NCBI GenBank assembly: GCA_009782565.1
Contig: WRIU01000006.1
Coordinates: 1-64,000 of the forward strand
DNA: 64,000 bases
Reading direction: 5' to 3'
Source: Betaproteobacteria bacterium
GTDB lineage: Bacteria; Pseudomonadota; Gammaproteobacteria; Burkholderiales; Rhodocyclaceae
Shown: piece after piece, positions 47,064 to 57,800 of the stretch
Position numbering within the stretch: position 1 is the first letter of the stretch
Layout: every line of letters starts with the position of its first letter
Notes under the pieces: model-generated
Seen by the model: the letters and a program-made list of their open reading frames with translations, nothing else
Databases searched by the model: none
Told to the model about the DNA's origin: nothing
Program-made: the position numbers and the translations under genes

Positions 47064-48248
47064 TTAAGATGGATGATAAACCAGTGGCTCCCCAGGCGGC
47101 CACTTTCCCGCTTCGCTCAGTTTCTGATACCAGCGGTGCATCGCCAGATCGTCCGCCGCGTACTCGCCGCGCGCGGACTTCCAGACGAGCGGCGGGGTTC
47201 TTTGCCTCAGCGTATCAATTGCACTCTTGACCGTCGGGGCCACCACCTTCCTGCCCGTTACTTTCTGATAGAAGGCGAGCGCGTCGGCATCGTAGGGCCG
47301 GAAGCGCTCGCCCTTTTCCAGTATTCGCCAGAGCACCGCGCGTCCGAGCGGCGACAGACCCAGGTACTCGGATTCTATTTGCGCCTCGTCGATGGCTTCC
47401 TGCCGCCTCGCGGCCTCCAGTAACCTATCCTCGAAGCAGATGGTCTGATCCTCCACAAGCGGATTCAGGGCTTGGCCGAGACTATCCATGAAGTATTGCG
47501 GACGTTCCCCGAAAAGCTGGAATGCTTCAGCGAGTTTTGCCACATCGACAGGCTTCAGATCGTGCCTTTGCGCTTCGACAAGCGCGGCGGTGTAGTCAAT
47601 GAAGTCCGAGCCGAGTGGCGGCAGGTCTTTTACCGTGGAACCGAAAAAGGCCGCCGCGTGGCTATTGACCAGCCGCATCAGCTTGTCGCGGTCCGAGCCG
47701 GACATCACCAGCATCAATTCGACCTTGCCGGGGCCGTTGAGCTGATCGCGGGCGGATTTCAGCGCCATCATGGCGTTCTCTCCCGCTTCGGTTGTCAGTG
47801 CGTGCTGCGCCTCGTCGATGATGAAGGCGATGGGTTTCTTCGCGGCTTTCAGCAACGCCTTGAGCGCGGTATGCAAGGTCTCGCCATCCTTCTGCCCGAT
47901 CTTGTGCGGATCGAGCCTGATGCCGCCAAAGGTGACGCTCTCCAGTCCGGTCGCCTTGGCGGCTTTGTGCAGCAGGCCGCGTTGCGCTTCAAGCGCATCC
48001 CCGATGGTATTGGCGATGAGCGCGCCGGGTTCGCGGTTTGCGTTCGCCCAAAGATCGACATACAGGACGAGCACGCCTTGCCGCTCCAGTTCGGGTGCAA
48101 GGTCATTTTGCAGGAAGGTCGATTTTCCCGTGCGGCGCGGGCCGGTGAGAAATAGCCCGTTCGGCGCGTCATTGAACAGGACTTTCCCCTGCATCGCGGC
48201 GGCGTACTGGCGAGCCAGATCGGGGCGTGGAAAATGATGATAATTCAT
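47064..48248 (-). CDS. AAA-type ATP-binding protein
   Basis: A 394-residue P-loop ATPase. Walker A is LTGPRRTGKSTF and Walker B is AFIIDEAQHALT, followed by a sensor-like LMLVMSGSDRD. The C-terminal third (after about 270) looks like a winged-helix/HTH region. Such ATPases are common in mobile and defence contexts without a fixed function. The ATG at 48248 is preferred over a GTG three codons upstream. Transcribed away from the BRO-family gene. Confidence 0.8.
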   Translation of the reverse strand: MNYHHFPRPDLARQYAAAMQGKVLFNDAPNGLFLTGPRRTGKSTFLQNDLAPELERQGVLVLYVDLWANANREPGALIANTIGDALEAQRGLLHKAAKATGLESVTFGGIRLDPHKIGQKDGETLHTALKALLKAAKKPIAFIIDEAQHALTTEAGENAMMALKSARDQLNGPGKVELMLVMSGSDRDKLMRLVNSHAAAFFGSTVKDLPPLGSDFIDYTAALVEAQRHDLKPVDVAKLAEAFQLFGERPQYFMDSLGQALNPLVEDQTICFEDRLLEAARRQEAIDEAQIESEYLGLSPLGRAVLWRILEKGERFRPYDADALAFYQKVTGRKVVAPTVKSAIDTLRQRTPPLVWKSARGEYAADDLAMHRWYQKLSEAGKWPPGEPLVYHPS

Positions 48249-48310
48249 GATGCTCACATTTTAGCCTGTTTTATGGTGAGCATCACTAGTTTTTGTGTTG
48301 TTTTATATAA

Positions 48311-48351
48311 ATTTGGCTGTAAACGCTGCCTGAACGTGGACACAGCCAAAT
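48311..48351. promoter_or_regulatory. Perfect 10-bp inverted repeat, possible operator
   Basis: ATTTGGCTGT (48311-48320) and ACAGCCAAAT (48342-48351) are perfectly complementary across 21 bp. They lie in the divergent region between the ATPase and the BRO-family gene, about 30 bp upstream of a strong extended -10. This could be a binding site for a repressor, or a hairpin in the ATPase leader. Confidence 0.5.
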
Positions 48352-48379
48352 CTGGATACCCGGGAAAATTCGCCTATCG

Positions 48380-48388
48380 TGATATAAT
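48380..48388 (+). promoter_or_regulatory. Extended -10 promoter for the BRO-family gene
   Basis: TGaTATAAT is a perfect extended -10 box about 30 bases before the ATG. No good -35 is visible at the expected spacing, which extended -10 promoters tolerate. Confidence 0.5.
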
Positions 48389-48417
48389 GCTGTCATTTCT
48401 TCATTGGGGTATAACCC

Positions 48418-49272
48418 ATGAGCGATTCAAAGAATACAATCAGATTGTTTGAAGAGCGCCAAGTGCGTGCGGTATGGGATGAGGAAAAGGGAAAGTGGTG
48501 GTTTTCCGTTGTCGATATTATTGCCGTGCTGACTGAACAAAGCAATTACACAACTTCGCGCAAATATTGGGGCGTTTTAAAGGTACGCCTGAAAAAAGAA
48601 GGAAATGAGTTGGCTACAAATTGTAGTCAACTGAAACTGGAAGCCGCTGACGGTAAAAAATACCTGACCGATGTCGCCGATACTGAACAAATTTTGCGCT
48701 TGATCCAGTCAGTTCCCAGCAAAAAAGCCGAGCCCTTCAAGCTATGGCTTGCCAAAGTAGGCAATGAGCGCATTGACGAAACCATTGACCCGGAACTGTC
48801 CATCAACCGCGCCATTCAAAACTACCGACACTTGGGATATAGCGAAAACTGGATCAATCAACGCATCAAATCCATCGAGGTCCGCAAAGCGCTATCAGAC
48901 GAATGGAATAAAAGCGGCGTTCGGCGGGAAGAAGAATATGCCGCATTGACTGACCTGATGAGTAAAACTTGGAGCGGTATGACCACTCATGAATACAAAC
49001 GCTTTAAGGGACTGAAAAAGGAAAACTTACGCGATAATATGACCAACACCGAACTGGTGCTCAATATGCTGGCCGAAGTTGCCGCGACGGATATTTCCCT
49101 TGTGCGGCAGCCTGCGGGATTCAAGGAAAGCGCGTTTGTCGCCGAAGAAGGCGCAAAAGCTGCTAAAGCTGCGCGCGTTCAAATTGAAAAAAGCACGGGA
49201 AAATCCGCCATCAGTCGATCGAATGCAAAGAATCTTGGGTACATTGCGTCGGAGGAGGATAAGGACGCATGA
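48418..49272 (+). CDS. BRO-family / DinD-like protein
   Basis: A 284-residue protein with an N-terminal BRO-N domain (AVWDEEKGKWWFSVVDIIAVLTE, KKYLTDVADTEQILRLIQ) related to phage antirepressors. The C-terminal part (about 135-284) resembles DNA damage-inducible protein D (RKALSDEWNKSGV, YAALTDLMSKTWSGMTTHEYKRFKG). A role in phage or SOS-linked control is inferred. Its last 62 bases overlap the 3' end of the convergent DUF4149-like gene. Confidence 0.82.
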   Translation: MSDSKNTIRLFEERQVRAVWDEEKGKWWFSVVDIIAVLTEQSNYTTSRKYWGVLKVRLKKEGNELATNCSQLKLEAADGKKYLTDVADTEQILRLIQSVPSKKAEPFKLWLAKVGNERIDETIDPELSINRAIQNYRHLGYSENWINQRIKSIEVRKALSDEWNKSGVRREEEYAALTDLMSKTWSGMTTHEYKRFKGLKKENLRDNMTNTELVLNMLAEVAATDISLVRQPAGFKESAFVAEEGAKAAKAARVQIEKSTGKSAISRSNAKNLGYIASEEDKDA

Positions 49273-49744
49273 ACACACCGGACGATACCACCCAAACCCC
49301 CAACACCGACTGCACAAGATAAATCACGCTCGATACCCCGTGCAGCATCGCAAACCGTCCGCGTTGCGCGCTTTCCATTACGTCCATCGACTCCAATCCA
49401 GCCTTGAGCGCGGCCATTTCCATCTGGAGGATGGAACCTGCCGCCACGCAGACGAGCATCGCTACGACAACCCAGAATAAAGCATTCCGCAATACCGCCC
49501 GCTTCTGCCGCACAGCCATGAAACCGAGCAGGTAGGCTGCCGCGACAAAGCCGATACAGGCAATAGCACTGAACAGCCGCCCGGCGATATGGCCAGCCAG
49601 AATGCGGTCATCGAGTGAAGCAAAGAGCGTGGGCGTGACGATGTAGCCGATTATCCACATGCCGCCAACCCACGCGGTGACGAGCAATCGCGCAACGGCA
49701 GCGGCAAGGCGGGCAGGCAGGCTTTCGCCTTCGGACTCAGACAT
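49211..49744 (-). CDS. DUF4149-like membrane protein
   Basis: A 177-residue protein with four hydrophobic helices ([22 protein letters not shown], the typical first one with GGxW and PTLF). Its likely start (MSESEGESL, 49744) overlaps the greA stop by 8 bp, as is common for this family after greA in betaproteobacteria. Function unknown. The C-terminus, after about residue 155, is encoded by DNA that also encodes the BRO-family C-terminus on the other strand, so the tail may have been altered by an insertion. Confidence 0.75.
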   Translation of the reverse strand: MSESEGESLPARLAAAVARLLVTAWVGGMWIIGYIVTPTLFASLDDRILAGHIAGRLFSAIACIGFVAAAYLLGFMAVRQKRAVLRNALFWVVVAMLVCVAAGSILQMEMAALKAGLESMDVMESAQRGRFAMLHGVSSVIYLVQSVLGVWVVSSGVFMRPYPPPTQCTQDSLHSID

Positions 49745-50213
49745 ACGCCACTTCAATAAGCTCATACTCGCGTATGCCGTTCGGAGCCTGCACTTCGGCG
49801 ATGTCTCCGGCGTACTTTCCAATGAGGGCGCGGGCGACCGGGGAGTTGACGGAAATCTTGCCGATCTTGATGTCCGCTTCGTCGTCGCCGACAATCTGAT
49901 AGCTCACGTTCTGGCCGGAATCCATGTCCTCCAGCGTCACCGTGGCGCCGAACACGCAACGGCCATCGGCATCGAGCAAGGCAGGGTCGATGATCTGGGC
50001 GTTGGCGAGTTTGTTTTCGACTTCGAGAATGCGGCCTTCGATGAAGCCCTGGCGATCTTTGGCCGCGTCGTATTCGGCATTCTCGGAAAGGTCTCCGTGC
50101 GAACGCGCTTCGGCAATGGCGGCAATGACGGCGGGGCGCTCGACGGTTTTCAAACGGTGCAACTCAGCGCGCAGGGCGGCTGCACCCGCGAGGGTCAAAG
50201 GTATCTTGGTCAT
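49737..50213 (-). CDS. greA: Transcription elongation factor GreA
   Basis: A 158-residue factor that rescues backtracked RNA polymerase by stimulating transcript cleavage. The N-terminal coiled coil carries the acidic tip ([20 protein letters not shown]), and the C-terminal domain has [12 protein letters not shown] and [10 protein letters not shown]. It lies 4 bp after carB in a carA-carB-greA arrangement typical of betaproteobacteria. Confidence 0.97.
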   Translation of the reverse strand: MTKIPLTLAGAAALRAELHRLKTVERPAVIAAIAEARSHGDLSENAEYDAAKDRQGFIEGRILEVENKLANAQIIDPALLDADGRCVFGATVTLEDMDSGQNVSYQIVGDDEADIKIGKISVNSPVARALIGKYAGDIAEVQAPNGIREYELIEVAYV

Positions 50214-50217
50214 CAGT

Positions 50218-53200
50218 TTATTTCAGTTTCGCGTGGAGTTCTTGCAAGGCGTAGACTTCAAGCCCGGCCAGATGGCGTATGCCCATACATGCCGCCTGCG
50301 CGCCTTCAATGGTAGTGAATACGGTAACTTTGGCCGCCAGGGCGCTGACGCGGATGGAACGCGAATCAGAGACCGCCTGACGTTTGCTTTCGACGGTATT
50401 AATGACAAGAGCAATTTCGTCGTTTTTGATCATGTCGACGATGTGCGGCCGCCCTTCATTGACTTTGTTGACCGCCGTCACCGGCAGTCCGGCGGCTTCG
50501 ATGACTCCTGCCGTGCCGCGTGTGGCAACGAGCGAGAAGCCTATCTCGATCAGGTCGCGGGCGATTTCGACCGCTGCCGGACGGTCGGCGTTCTTGACGC
50601 TGATGAACACCTTGCCCGAACTCGGAAGCCGTACCCCGGCACCCAGTTGGCTCTTGATGAAAGCCTCTGGGAAGCTCTCGCCTACGCCCATGACTTCGCC
50701 GGTCGATTTCATTTCGGGGCCGAGGATGGTGTCGACGCCAGGGAATTTGATGAAGGGGAAGACGGCTTCTTTCACCGAGTAGTACGGGGGTACGACTTCG
50801 CCCGCGATGCCCTGGCTCTTCAGGCTTTGCCCGGCCATGCAGCGGGCGGCGATTTTCGCCAGTTGCAGGCCGCATGCCTTGGAGACGAAAGGCACGGTGC
50901 GCGAAGCCCTCGGGTTGACTTCGAGTACGTAGACGGTGGCATTGTCCCCTTCTCCCTGAATGGCGAATTGCACATTCATGAGGCCGCAGACGTTGAGCGC
51001 GCGCGCCATGGCGCGGGTCTGCCGCCGCAGTTCATCCTGGAGGGCAGGGGTCAGGGTGTAGGGCGGCAGCGAACAGGCAGAGTCGCCCGAATGTACGCCC
51101 GCTTGTTCGATGTGCTCCATGATGCCGCCGATGATGATTTCTTCTCCATCGGAGAGAGCGTCAACGTCGACTTCGGTAGCATCGTCGAGGAAGCGGTCGA
51201 GCAGAACCGGGGACTCGTTGCTGACCTTGACCGCTTCACGCATGTAGCGCTCGAGGTCTTTTTGTTCGTGGACGATTTCCATCGCCCGCCCGCCCAGGAC
51301 GTAGGAAGGCCGCACGACCAGCGGATAGCCGATTTCGGCGGCCAGTCGCATGGCCGCTTCAGTGGTGCGCGCGGTACGGTTGGGCGGCTGGCGCAGGCCG
51401 AGATCGTTCAGGAGTTTCTGGAAACGCTCGCGGTCTTCGGCAGCGTCGATCATGTCCGGGCTGGTTCCGATGATGGGAACACCGTTTTCTTCCAGCGCAC
51501 GAGCGCGCTTTAAGGGGGTCTGCCCGCCAAACTGGACGATGACGCCAACAGGTTTTTCGACATGGACGATTTCCAGGATGTCTTCCAGGGTAATCGGCTC
51601 GAAGTACAGGCGGTCGGAAGTGTCGTAGTCGGTGGAGACGGTCTCAGGGTTGCAGTTGACCATGATGGTCTCGAAGCCGTCTTCCCGTAGCGCCAGCGCC
51701 GCATGTACACAGCAGTAGTCGAATTCGATGCCTTGCCCGATACGGTTCGGCCCGCCGCCGAGCACCATGATTTTCTTGCGGTCGGTAGGCCGGACTTCGC
51801 ATTCTTCCTCGTAGGAGGAATACATGTAGGCGGTCGTGGTGGCGAATTCGCCCGCACAGGTATCGACCCGCTTGAACACGGGACGCACGCCGAGCGTGTG
51901 CCGCGCCAACCGCACCGCCGTTTCCGTGCTGTTGAGGAGATTCGCCAGACGGCGGTCGGAAAAACCCTTGCGTTTCAGTTCCCGAAGCTCATCTTTGGTT
52001 AGCGCCTTGAGCGAACGGCCAGCGAGCGCCTTTTCACTGATGATGAGGTCTTCGATCTGGGCGAGGAACCACGGATCGATCCCCGTAAGCTGGTTGATCC
52101 TCTCCTGGCTGTAGCCTTCGCGGAAGGCTTGCCCCACGTACCAGATACGCTGCGCGCCGGGATTGCCGAGTTCGTGTTCCAGGTCTTCATGGTCGGTTTC
52201 GATTTCATCCAGCCCGTATGCGCCCACTTCCAGCCCGCGCAGGGCTTTCTGGAAGGTTTCCTGGAAGGTGCGGCCGATCGCCATGACTTCGCCCACGGAT
52301 TTCATCTGTGTAGTCAGGCGGTCGTTGGCCTGGGGGAATTTCTCGAAGGCGAAACGCGGCACCTTGATGACGACGTAGTCGATGGTCGGCTCGAAGGAAA
52401 CCGGCGCAGCTCCGCCGGTCATGTCGTTCTTGAGTTCGTCGAGCGTGTAGCCCACAGCAAGTTTGGCCGCAACCTTGGCAATCGGGAAACCCGTGGCCTT
52501 GGACGCCAGCGCGGAGGAGCGCGACACCCGTGGGTTCATCTCGATCACGACCATGCGCCCATCCTTGGGATTGACCGCGAACTGCACATTCGATCCGCCG
52601 CTATCCACGCCGATTTCGCGCAGGATGGCAATCGAGGCGCTACGAACGAGTTGGTATTCCTTGTCGGTCAGGGTCTGCGCGGGGGCAACGGTGATGGAGT
52701 CGCCGGTATGCACACCCATTGGGTCGAGGTTTTCGATAGAACAGACGATGATGCAGTTGTCTTTTTTGTCGCGGATGACTTCCATCTCGATTTCCTTCCA
52801 ACCCAGGAGGGATTCTTCGATCAGGAGTTCGTTGGTGGGGCTGGCTTCCAGCCCGCGCTTGCAGACTTCGTGGAATTCCTCTGTGTTGTAGGCCACCCCC
52901 CCGCCCGTGCCGCCCAGGGTGAAACTGGGGCGGATGATGACCGGGAAGCCGATGCCGCCTTGCACCTGCAAGGCTTCTTCCATGCTGTGGGCGATGCCGG
53001 AGCGCGCGGAACTAAGCCCGATGCGGGTCATCGCGTCCTTGAACTTGAGCCGGTCTTCCGCTCTGTCGATGGCCGAGCGGGAAGCGCCGATGAGTTCGAC
53101 GTTGTATTTTTCCAGCACACCGTGCTTGGCCAGGTCGAGCGCGCAGTTGAGCGCGGTCTGCCCACCCATCGTCGCCAGGATCGCGTCCGGGCGTTCTTTT

Positions 53201-53436
53201 TCGATGATGCGCTCGATGACTTGCCAGGTGACGGGTTCGATGTAGGTCACATCCGCCGTGCCAGGGTCGGTCATGATCGTGGCCGGATTGGAATTGACCA
53301 GTACGACCCGGTAGCCTTCCTCGCGCAAAGCCTTGCACGCCTGCGCGCCGGAGTAGTCGAATTCGCATGCCTGGCCGATGATGATTGGGCCTGCGCCGAT
53401 GATCAGGATGGTATGGATGTCTGTGCGTTTGGGCAT
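50218..53436 (-). CDS. carB: Carbamoyl-phosphate synthase large subunit
   Basis: A 1072-residue synthetase with two ATP-grasp halves. It makes carbamoyl phosphate for arginine and pyrimidines using ammonia from CarA. The N-terminal [20 protein letters not shown] and the matching second-half [17 protein letters not shown] show the internal duplication, and the C-terminal allosteric MGS-like domain ([13 protein letters not shown]) is complete. Confidence 0.98.
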   Translation of the reverse strand: MPKRTDIHTILIIGAGPIIIGQACEFDYSGAQACKALREEGYRVVLVNSNPATIMTDPGTADVTYIEPVTWQVIERIIEKERPDAILATMGGQTALNCALDLAKHGVLEKYNVELIGASRSAIDRAEDRLKFKDAMTRIGLSSARSGIAHSMEEALQVQGGIGFPVIIRPSFTLGGTGGGVAYNTEEFHEVCKRGLEASPTNELLIEESLLGWKEIEMEVIRDKKDNCIIVCSIENLDPMGVHTGDSITVAPAQTLTDKEYQLVRSASIAILREIGVDSGGSNVQFAVNPKDGRMVVIEMNPRVSRSSALASKATGFPIAKVAAKLAVGYTLDELKNDMTGGAAPVSFEPTIDYVVIKVPRFAFEKFPQANDRLTTQMKSVGEVMAIGRTFQETFQKALRGLEVGAYGLDEIETDHEDLEHELGNPGAQRIWYVGQAFREGYSQERINQLTGIDPWFLAQIEDLIISEKALAGRSLKALTKDELRELKRKGFSDRRLANLLNSTETAVRLARHTLGVRPVFKRVDTCAGEFATTTAYMYSSYEEECEVRPTDRKKIMVLGGGPNRIGQGIEFDYCCVHAALALREDGFETIMVNCNPETVSTDYDTSDRLYFEPITLEDILEIVHVEKPVGVIVQFGGQTPLKRARALEENGVPIIGTSPDMIDAAEDRERFQKLLNDLGLRQPPNRTARTTEAAMRLAAEIGYPLVVRPSYVLGGRAMEIVHEQKDLERYMREAVKVSNESPVLLDRFLDDATEVDVDALSDGEEIIIGGIMEHIEQAGVHSGDSACSLPPYTLTPALQDELRRQTRAMARALNVCGLMNVQFAIQGEGDNATVYVLEVNPRASRTVPFVSKACGLQLAKIAARCMAGQSLKSQGIAGEVVPPYYSVKEAVFPFIKFPGVDTILGPEMKSTGEVMGVGESFPEAFIKSQLGAGVRLPSSGKVFISVKNADRPAAVEIARDLIEIGFSLVATRGTAGVIEAAGLPVTAVNKVNEGRPHIVDMIKNDEIALVINTVESKRQAVSDSRSIRVSALAAKVTVFTTIEGAQAACMGIRHLAGLEVYALQELHAKLK

Positions 53437-53499
53437 GTTTTGCCTCGGATAAAACAGGAACCACAGGGTCGTGCCACTGTGTTCCTTATGGATGCGAAA

Positions 53500-54633
53500 T
53501 CAGCGGGGGGATTTGAGAAGATTGATGAAGCGGTCGAACAAATGAACCACGCCGTGCGGGCCGGGAACCGCGTCCGGGTAGCCCTGGAAGGAAAACGCGG
53601 GCGCGTCCATGCGGGCAAGCCCCTGGATGGAACTGTCGAACAGCGACACATGCGTTACCCGCAAGTTATCCGGGATCGTGGCCGGATCGACCGCAAAGCC
53701 GTGATTCTGGCTGGTGATGATGACTTGCCCGGTATCGAGGTCTTTGACCGGATGGTTCGCACCGTGGTGGCCGAATTTCATCTTCATGGTCTTTGCACCG
53801 GAGGCCAGCGCGAGCAGTTGATGCCCCAGGCAGATGCCGAAGGTCGGCACACCCGCCGCCACGATTTCCCGGATTGCGGCAACCGCGTAGCCGCAGGGCG
53901 CGGGGTCGCCCGGCCCGTTGGAGAGAAAAACGCCATCGGGCTTCATCGCCAGCACGTCGCGGGCGCTCGTCCCGGCAGGTACCACAGTCAGGCGGCAAGC
54001 ACGCGAAGCAAGCGAGCGCAGCAGGCCGCGTCTGGCTCCAAAGTCAAACACCACCACATGCCAGCGCGGCGCGTCCTGCGACCCGTAGCCTTCCCCAAGC
54101 CGCCATTCGCTCTGCGTCCACTCGAAAGGCTCGGAAGCCGTTACCTCTTTCACCAAATCCATCCCGGTCAAGCCGGGGAAAGCGCGCGCGGCAGCAATCG
54201 CCGCCTCGGCATTCAGCGACTCGCCCGCGACGATGCAGCCCGCCTGAGCGCCTTTCTCACGCAACAAGCGGGTCAGCTTGCGGGTATCCAAACCGGCAAT
54301 CGCCACGACGTTCTCGCCGCGCAACCAGTCATCCAGCTTTTGCGACATGCGGAAATTGCATGGCAGGATCGGCAAATCCCGGATGACGAGGCCAGCCGCT
54401 TGCACACGCCCGGATTCCATGTCTTCGGCACTTATGCCGGTATTGCCGATGTGTGGATAGGTAAGCGTGACGATCTGTTTGCAATAGCTTGGATCGGTCA
54501 GGATTTCCTGGTAGCCCGACATGGCGGTGTTGAACACCACCTCGCCTACTGTGCTACCTGCCGCGCCGATGCCTTTGCCATGAAAAACCGTGCCATCAGC
54601 GAGCGCAAGAAGGGCTGGGGGAAAAGCAGTCAC
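53500..54633 (-). CDS. carA: Carbamoyl-phosphate synthase small subunit
   Basis: A 377-residue glutamine amidotransferase subunit that feeds ammonia to CarB. The catalytic cysteine is in [14 protein letters not shown], with the histidine/glutamate pair near the end ([14 protein letters not shown]). A GTG start at 54633 ([14 protein letters not shown]) is chosen because GGGAG lies six bases upstream; the open frame to 54693 gives a non-homologous extension. It is followed by carB after 63 bp. Confidence 0.95.
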   Translation of the reverse strand: MTAFPPALLALADGTVFHGKGIGAAGSTVGEVVFNTAMSGYQEILTDPSYCKQIVTLTYPHIGNTGISAEDMESGRVQAAGLVIRDLPILPCNFRMSQKLDDWLRGENVVAIAGLDTRKLTRLLREKGAQAGCIVAGESLNAEAAIAAARAFPGLTGMDLVKEVTASEPFEWTQSEWRLGEGYGSQDAPRWHVVVFDFGARRGLLRSLASRACRLTVVPAGTSARDVLAMKPDGVFLSNGPGDPAPCGYAVAAIREIVAAGVPTFGICLGHQLLALASGAKTMKMKFGHHGANHPVKDLDTGQVIITSQNHGFAVDPATIPDNLRVTHVSLFDSSIQGLARMDAPAFSFQGYPDAVPGPHGVVHLFDRFINLLKSPR

Positions 54634-54700
54634 GAAAAACTCCCGGATGCGACAATGGCGGACAGGGCGTAAACCCACGTACATCCGCCCCATATACGCG

Positions 54701-54730
54701 AAAAACGGGACGGCTGTTGGCCGATCCCGT
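54701..54730 (-). terminator. Rho-independent terminator upstream of carA
   Basis: On the minus strand ACGGGA-T-CGGC, loop CAACA, GCCG-TCCCGT, then TTTTT: a ten-pair stem with one bulge. It lies about 70 bp before the carA start and 125 bp after the activase gene. It could end the upstream transcript or act as a leader attenuator of carA. Confidence 0.75.
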
Positions 54731-54855
54731 GCTAAACGAGTAGGATTCTAACGTTTCTGCGCCTTCAAGGCAAACCCGTGTATTGATCCAGTACCTTCTC
54801 AACACCCCCCTCAGTGCCAAAGGTTTTTGAACTTACACATACGACATCACAGCGC

Positions 54856-57800
54856 TCACGCGCGACGTGTTGTGAAATTTTCCTCCATCACGTCTTCCCG
54901 GTTCATCCGCATATTTTTGAACGCTACCGAAAGCATTAGTTTGATACGGTTCAACTGGTTGACTTCCGAGGCGCCGGGGTCGTAGTCGATGGCGGTGATG
55001 TTGGCGTTCGGGTAGCTTGCTTTCAGCACTTTGATGACGCCTTTTCCGGCAATGTGGTTGGGCATACAGGCAAAAGGCTGCATGCAGATGATGTTGGGGA
55101 CTCCTTGCTCGATGAGTTCCACCATTTCGCCGGTCAAAAACCAGCCTTCCCCGGTTTGATTGCCGCGCGACAAAAATGGCGCTGCGCCAAAAGCAATTTG
55201 GCCGATGGACGGCGGCGCGACGAACCGTTTGCTTGCGGAAAGCGCCTTTTTCAAGTCGCGGCGGTAAAACTCCATCGCCTTGATGGCCGCGTTACCCGCC
55301 AGAGCCGCGAACCTGCTGCGTGACATGGCGCGGTAGTTGAAATCGTAGTCGTAGGCACAGTAGAGCAGGAAATCCATGAGCCCCGGCATCACGGCTTCAC
55401 CGCCTTCCCGTTCAATGATTCGTACGATGTCGTTGTTGGCGCCGGGATTGAATTTAACGAGGATTTCGCCCACCAAGCCAACGCGGGGCTTGCGCTCATT
55501 GGAGAGCGGCAAGGTGTCGAAATCCCGCACGATGTCGCGGATGTTTCGCCCGAAATGCCTGAAACTGCCTTTGAAAACGGCTTCCTTGCAGCGTTCGACC
55601 CAGGTTTCGTAAAGAGCGTCCGCCGAACCCGCTTTTCTTTCGTAGGGCCGGGTGCGGAACAGCACCTGCATGAACAGGTCGCCGTACACCAGCCCCATCA
55701 TCAAGCGATTGAGCAAGGACAGGTTCAGTTTGAAGCCTTCGTGCTTTTCCAGGCCGAGCGTGTTGAACGAAATGACCGGCACGTCGGAAAATCCGGCGTC
55801 CTGAAGTGCCTTTCTCATGAAACCGATGTAGTTGGTCGCGCGACAGCCGCCGCCTGTCTGCGCGATCATCACCGCCGTCTTGGCCGGGTCGTGTTCGCCG
55901 GATTGCAGCGCCTCGATGATTTGCCCGACGACGATGATGGAAGGATAACAGGCGTCGTTATTGACGAAACGCAGGCCGTGGTCGATGGCCTGCGCCGATA
56001 CGTCTTCCAGCACCTTCACACGGTAGCCGCAAGCCCTGAAAGCCGAGTCGATGAATTGGAAATGAATTGGCGACATCTGCGGGACGAGGACGGTCGCGAC
56101 GTCACGCATCTCACGGGTAAATACCGGACGTGGTTTTCGCTGTGGCGGATGAAAATGGATGATTTGCGCGGGCGAACGGGCGCCACGTTCTTCCAGCGCC
56201 GCTTTGAGCGAACGGACGCGGATGCGCGCCGCGCCCAGATTGCTGCCTTCGTCGATTTTGATGCCGGTGTAAATCCGGCTGCGGCGGGTGAGGATTTCAT
56301 GAACCTGTTCGACCACGATGGAATCCAGCCCGCAGCCGAAAGAATTCAGATGGATCACGTCCAGCGTCGGCTCGCGCGCGGCCAGCGCGGCGGCACGGTA
56401 AAGGCGCGCGTGGTAAGTCCATTGGTCGACGACCCGTAGCGGCTCGTCGAGCTTGCCCAGATGAGCCACCGAATCTTCGGTGAATACCGCCATGCCGAGC
56501 GAAGTAATGAGTTGCGGGATGCCGTGGTGAATGGCCGGGTCGATGTGATAGGGCCGTCCGGCGAGAACGATACCATGCTTACCCGTTTCTTTAAGATAAT
56601 CAATGGCTTCCTCGCCTTTTCTGGCAATTTCGGCCTTCACGCGCACCTGTTCGGCCCATGCGAGGCCAAGGGCGCGGCGGATTTCAGCGGGAGCAATGTC
56701 CGGGAAAATGCGCGTCAATTGTTGGGCGAGTTTTTTCTCATCCTCCAGCGAAAGAAAAGGCTGAATCATGGCAACGCCGTTTTCTTTCAGGAAGTCGATA
56801 TTGTTGCGGATCAACTCCGGGTAGGAAGTGACGACCGGGCAGTTGTAATTATTGTCGCAATCGGCGAATTCCTTTTGTTCAAAAGGAATGCAGGGATAGA
56901 AAATTCTTTTCGCCCCCTGCTTGACGAGATCCACGATATGCCCGTGCACCAATTTGGCCGGGTAGCACACCGTGTCCGATGGGATGGTGTCGACTCCCTG
57001 CTCCAGTAGCGCGCGGGAAGACGGCGAGGATAGGCGCACCTCGAAGCCGAGTTCGGTGAGAAAAGTGAACCACAGCGGGTAATTCTCGAAAATGTTGAGC
57101 GCACGCGGTATGCCGATCACCCCGCCCGGCGCGTCCTTGAGCGGCTCGTAGTCAAACATCCGCTCATACTTGTAGGTGTAAAGGTCGGGCAGGTCGCTCG
57201 CCGCTTTTTGCTTGCCAAGCCCGCGCTCGCAACGGTTGCCGGAAATGAGCTTGCGCCCGTCCGGGAAGCGGTTGACGGTCATCGCGCAAGTGTTCGTGCA
57301 CAAGCGGCAGCGCGCCAGGGAATGTTTGACCTCGAAGCCGCGCAAGTCTTCGACTTGCAGCATCGAACTTACGTCCTGCCCTTGCCAGCGCTCCTTTGCG
57401 ATCAGCGCCGAACCGAACGCGCCCATCAGTCCGGCGATGTCGGGCCGCACGGCTTCGCGCCCGGAAATTAGCTCAAAAGCGCGCAGCACCGAATCATTGT
57501 AGAAAGTGCCGCCTTGCACGACGATATGACAACCAAGTTCTTCGGGGTTCTTGATCTTGATGACTTTGATAAGGGCGTTCTTGATGACCGCGTAAGACAG
57601 CCCTGCCGAAATGTCGGCCACCGACGCGCCTTCCTTTTGCGCCTGTTTGACGCTTGAGTTCATGAAGACGGTGCAGCGCGAGCCAAGGTCGGACGGCGCG
57701 CGTGAAGCGAGCGCCTCGCGGGCGAATTCATCGACCGGCATTCCCAACGATTGCGCGAAAGTTTCGATGAACGAGCCGCAGCCCGAAGAGCAGGCTTCAT

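Noticed and set aside
49924-51513. 529-codon plus-strand frame opposite greA/carB
   Set aside because: Antisense shadow of two conserved genes.
52129-54672. 847-codon open frame on the plus strand opposite carA/carB
   Set aside because: GC-rich antisense shadow of two certain genes; no motif, no ribosome site, composition typical of reversed carAB codons.
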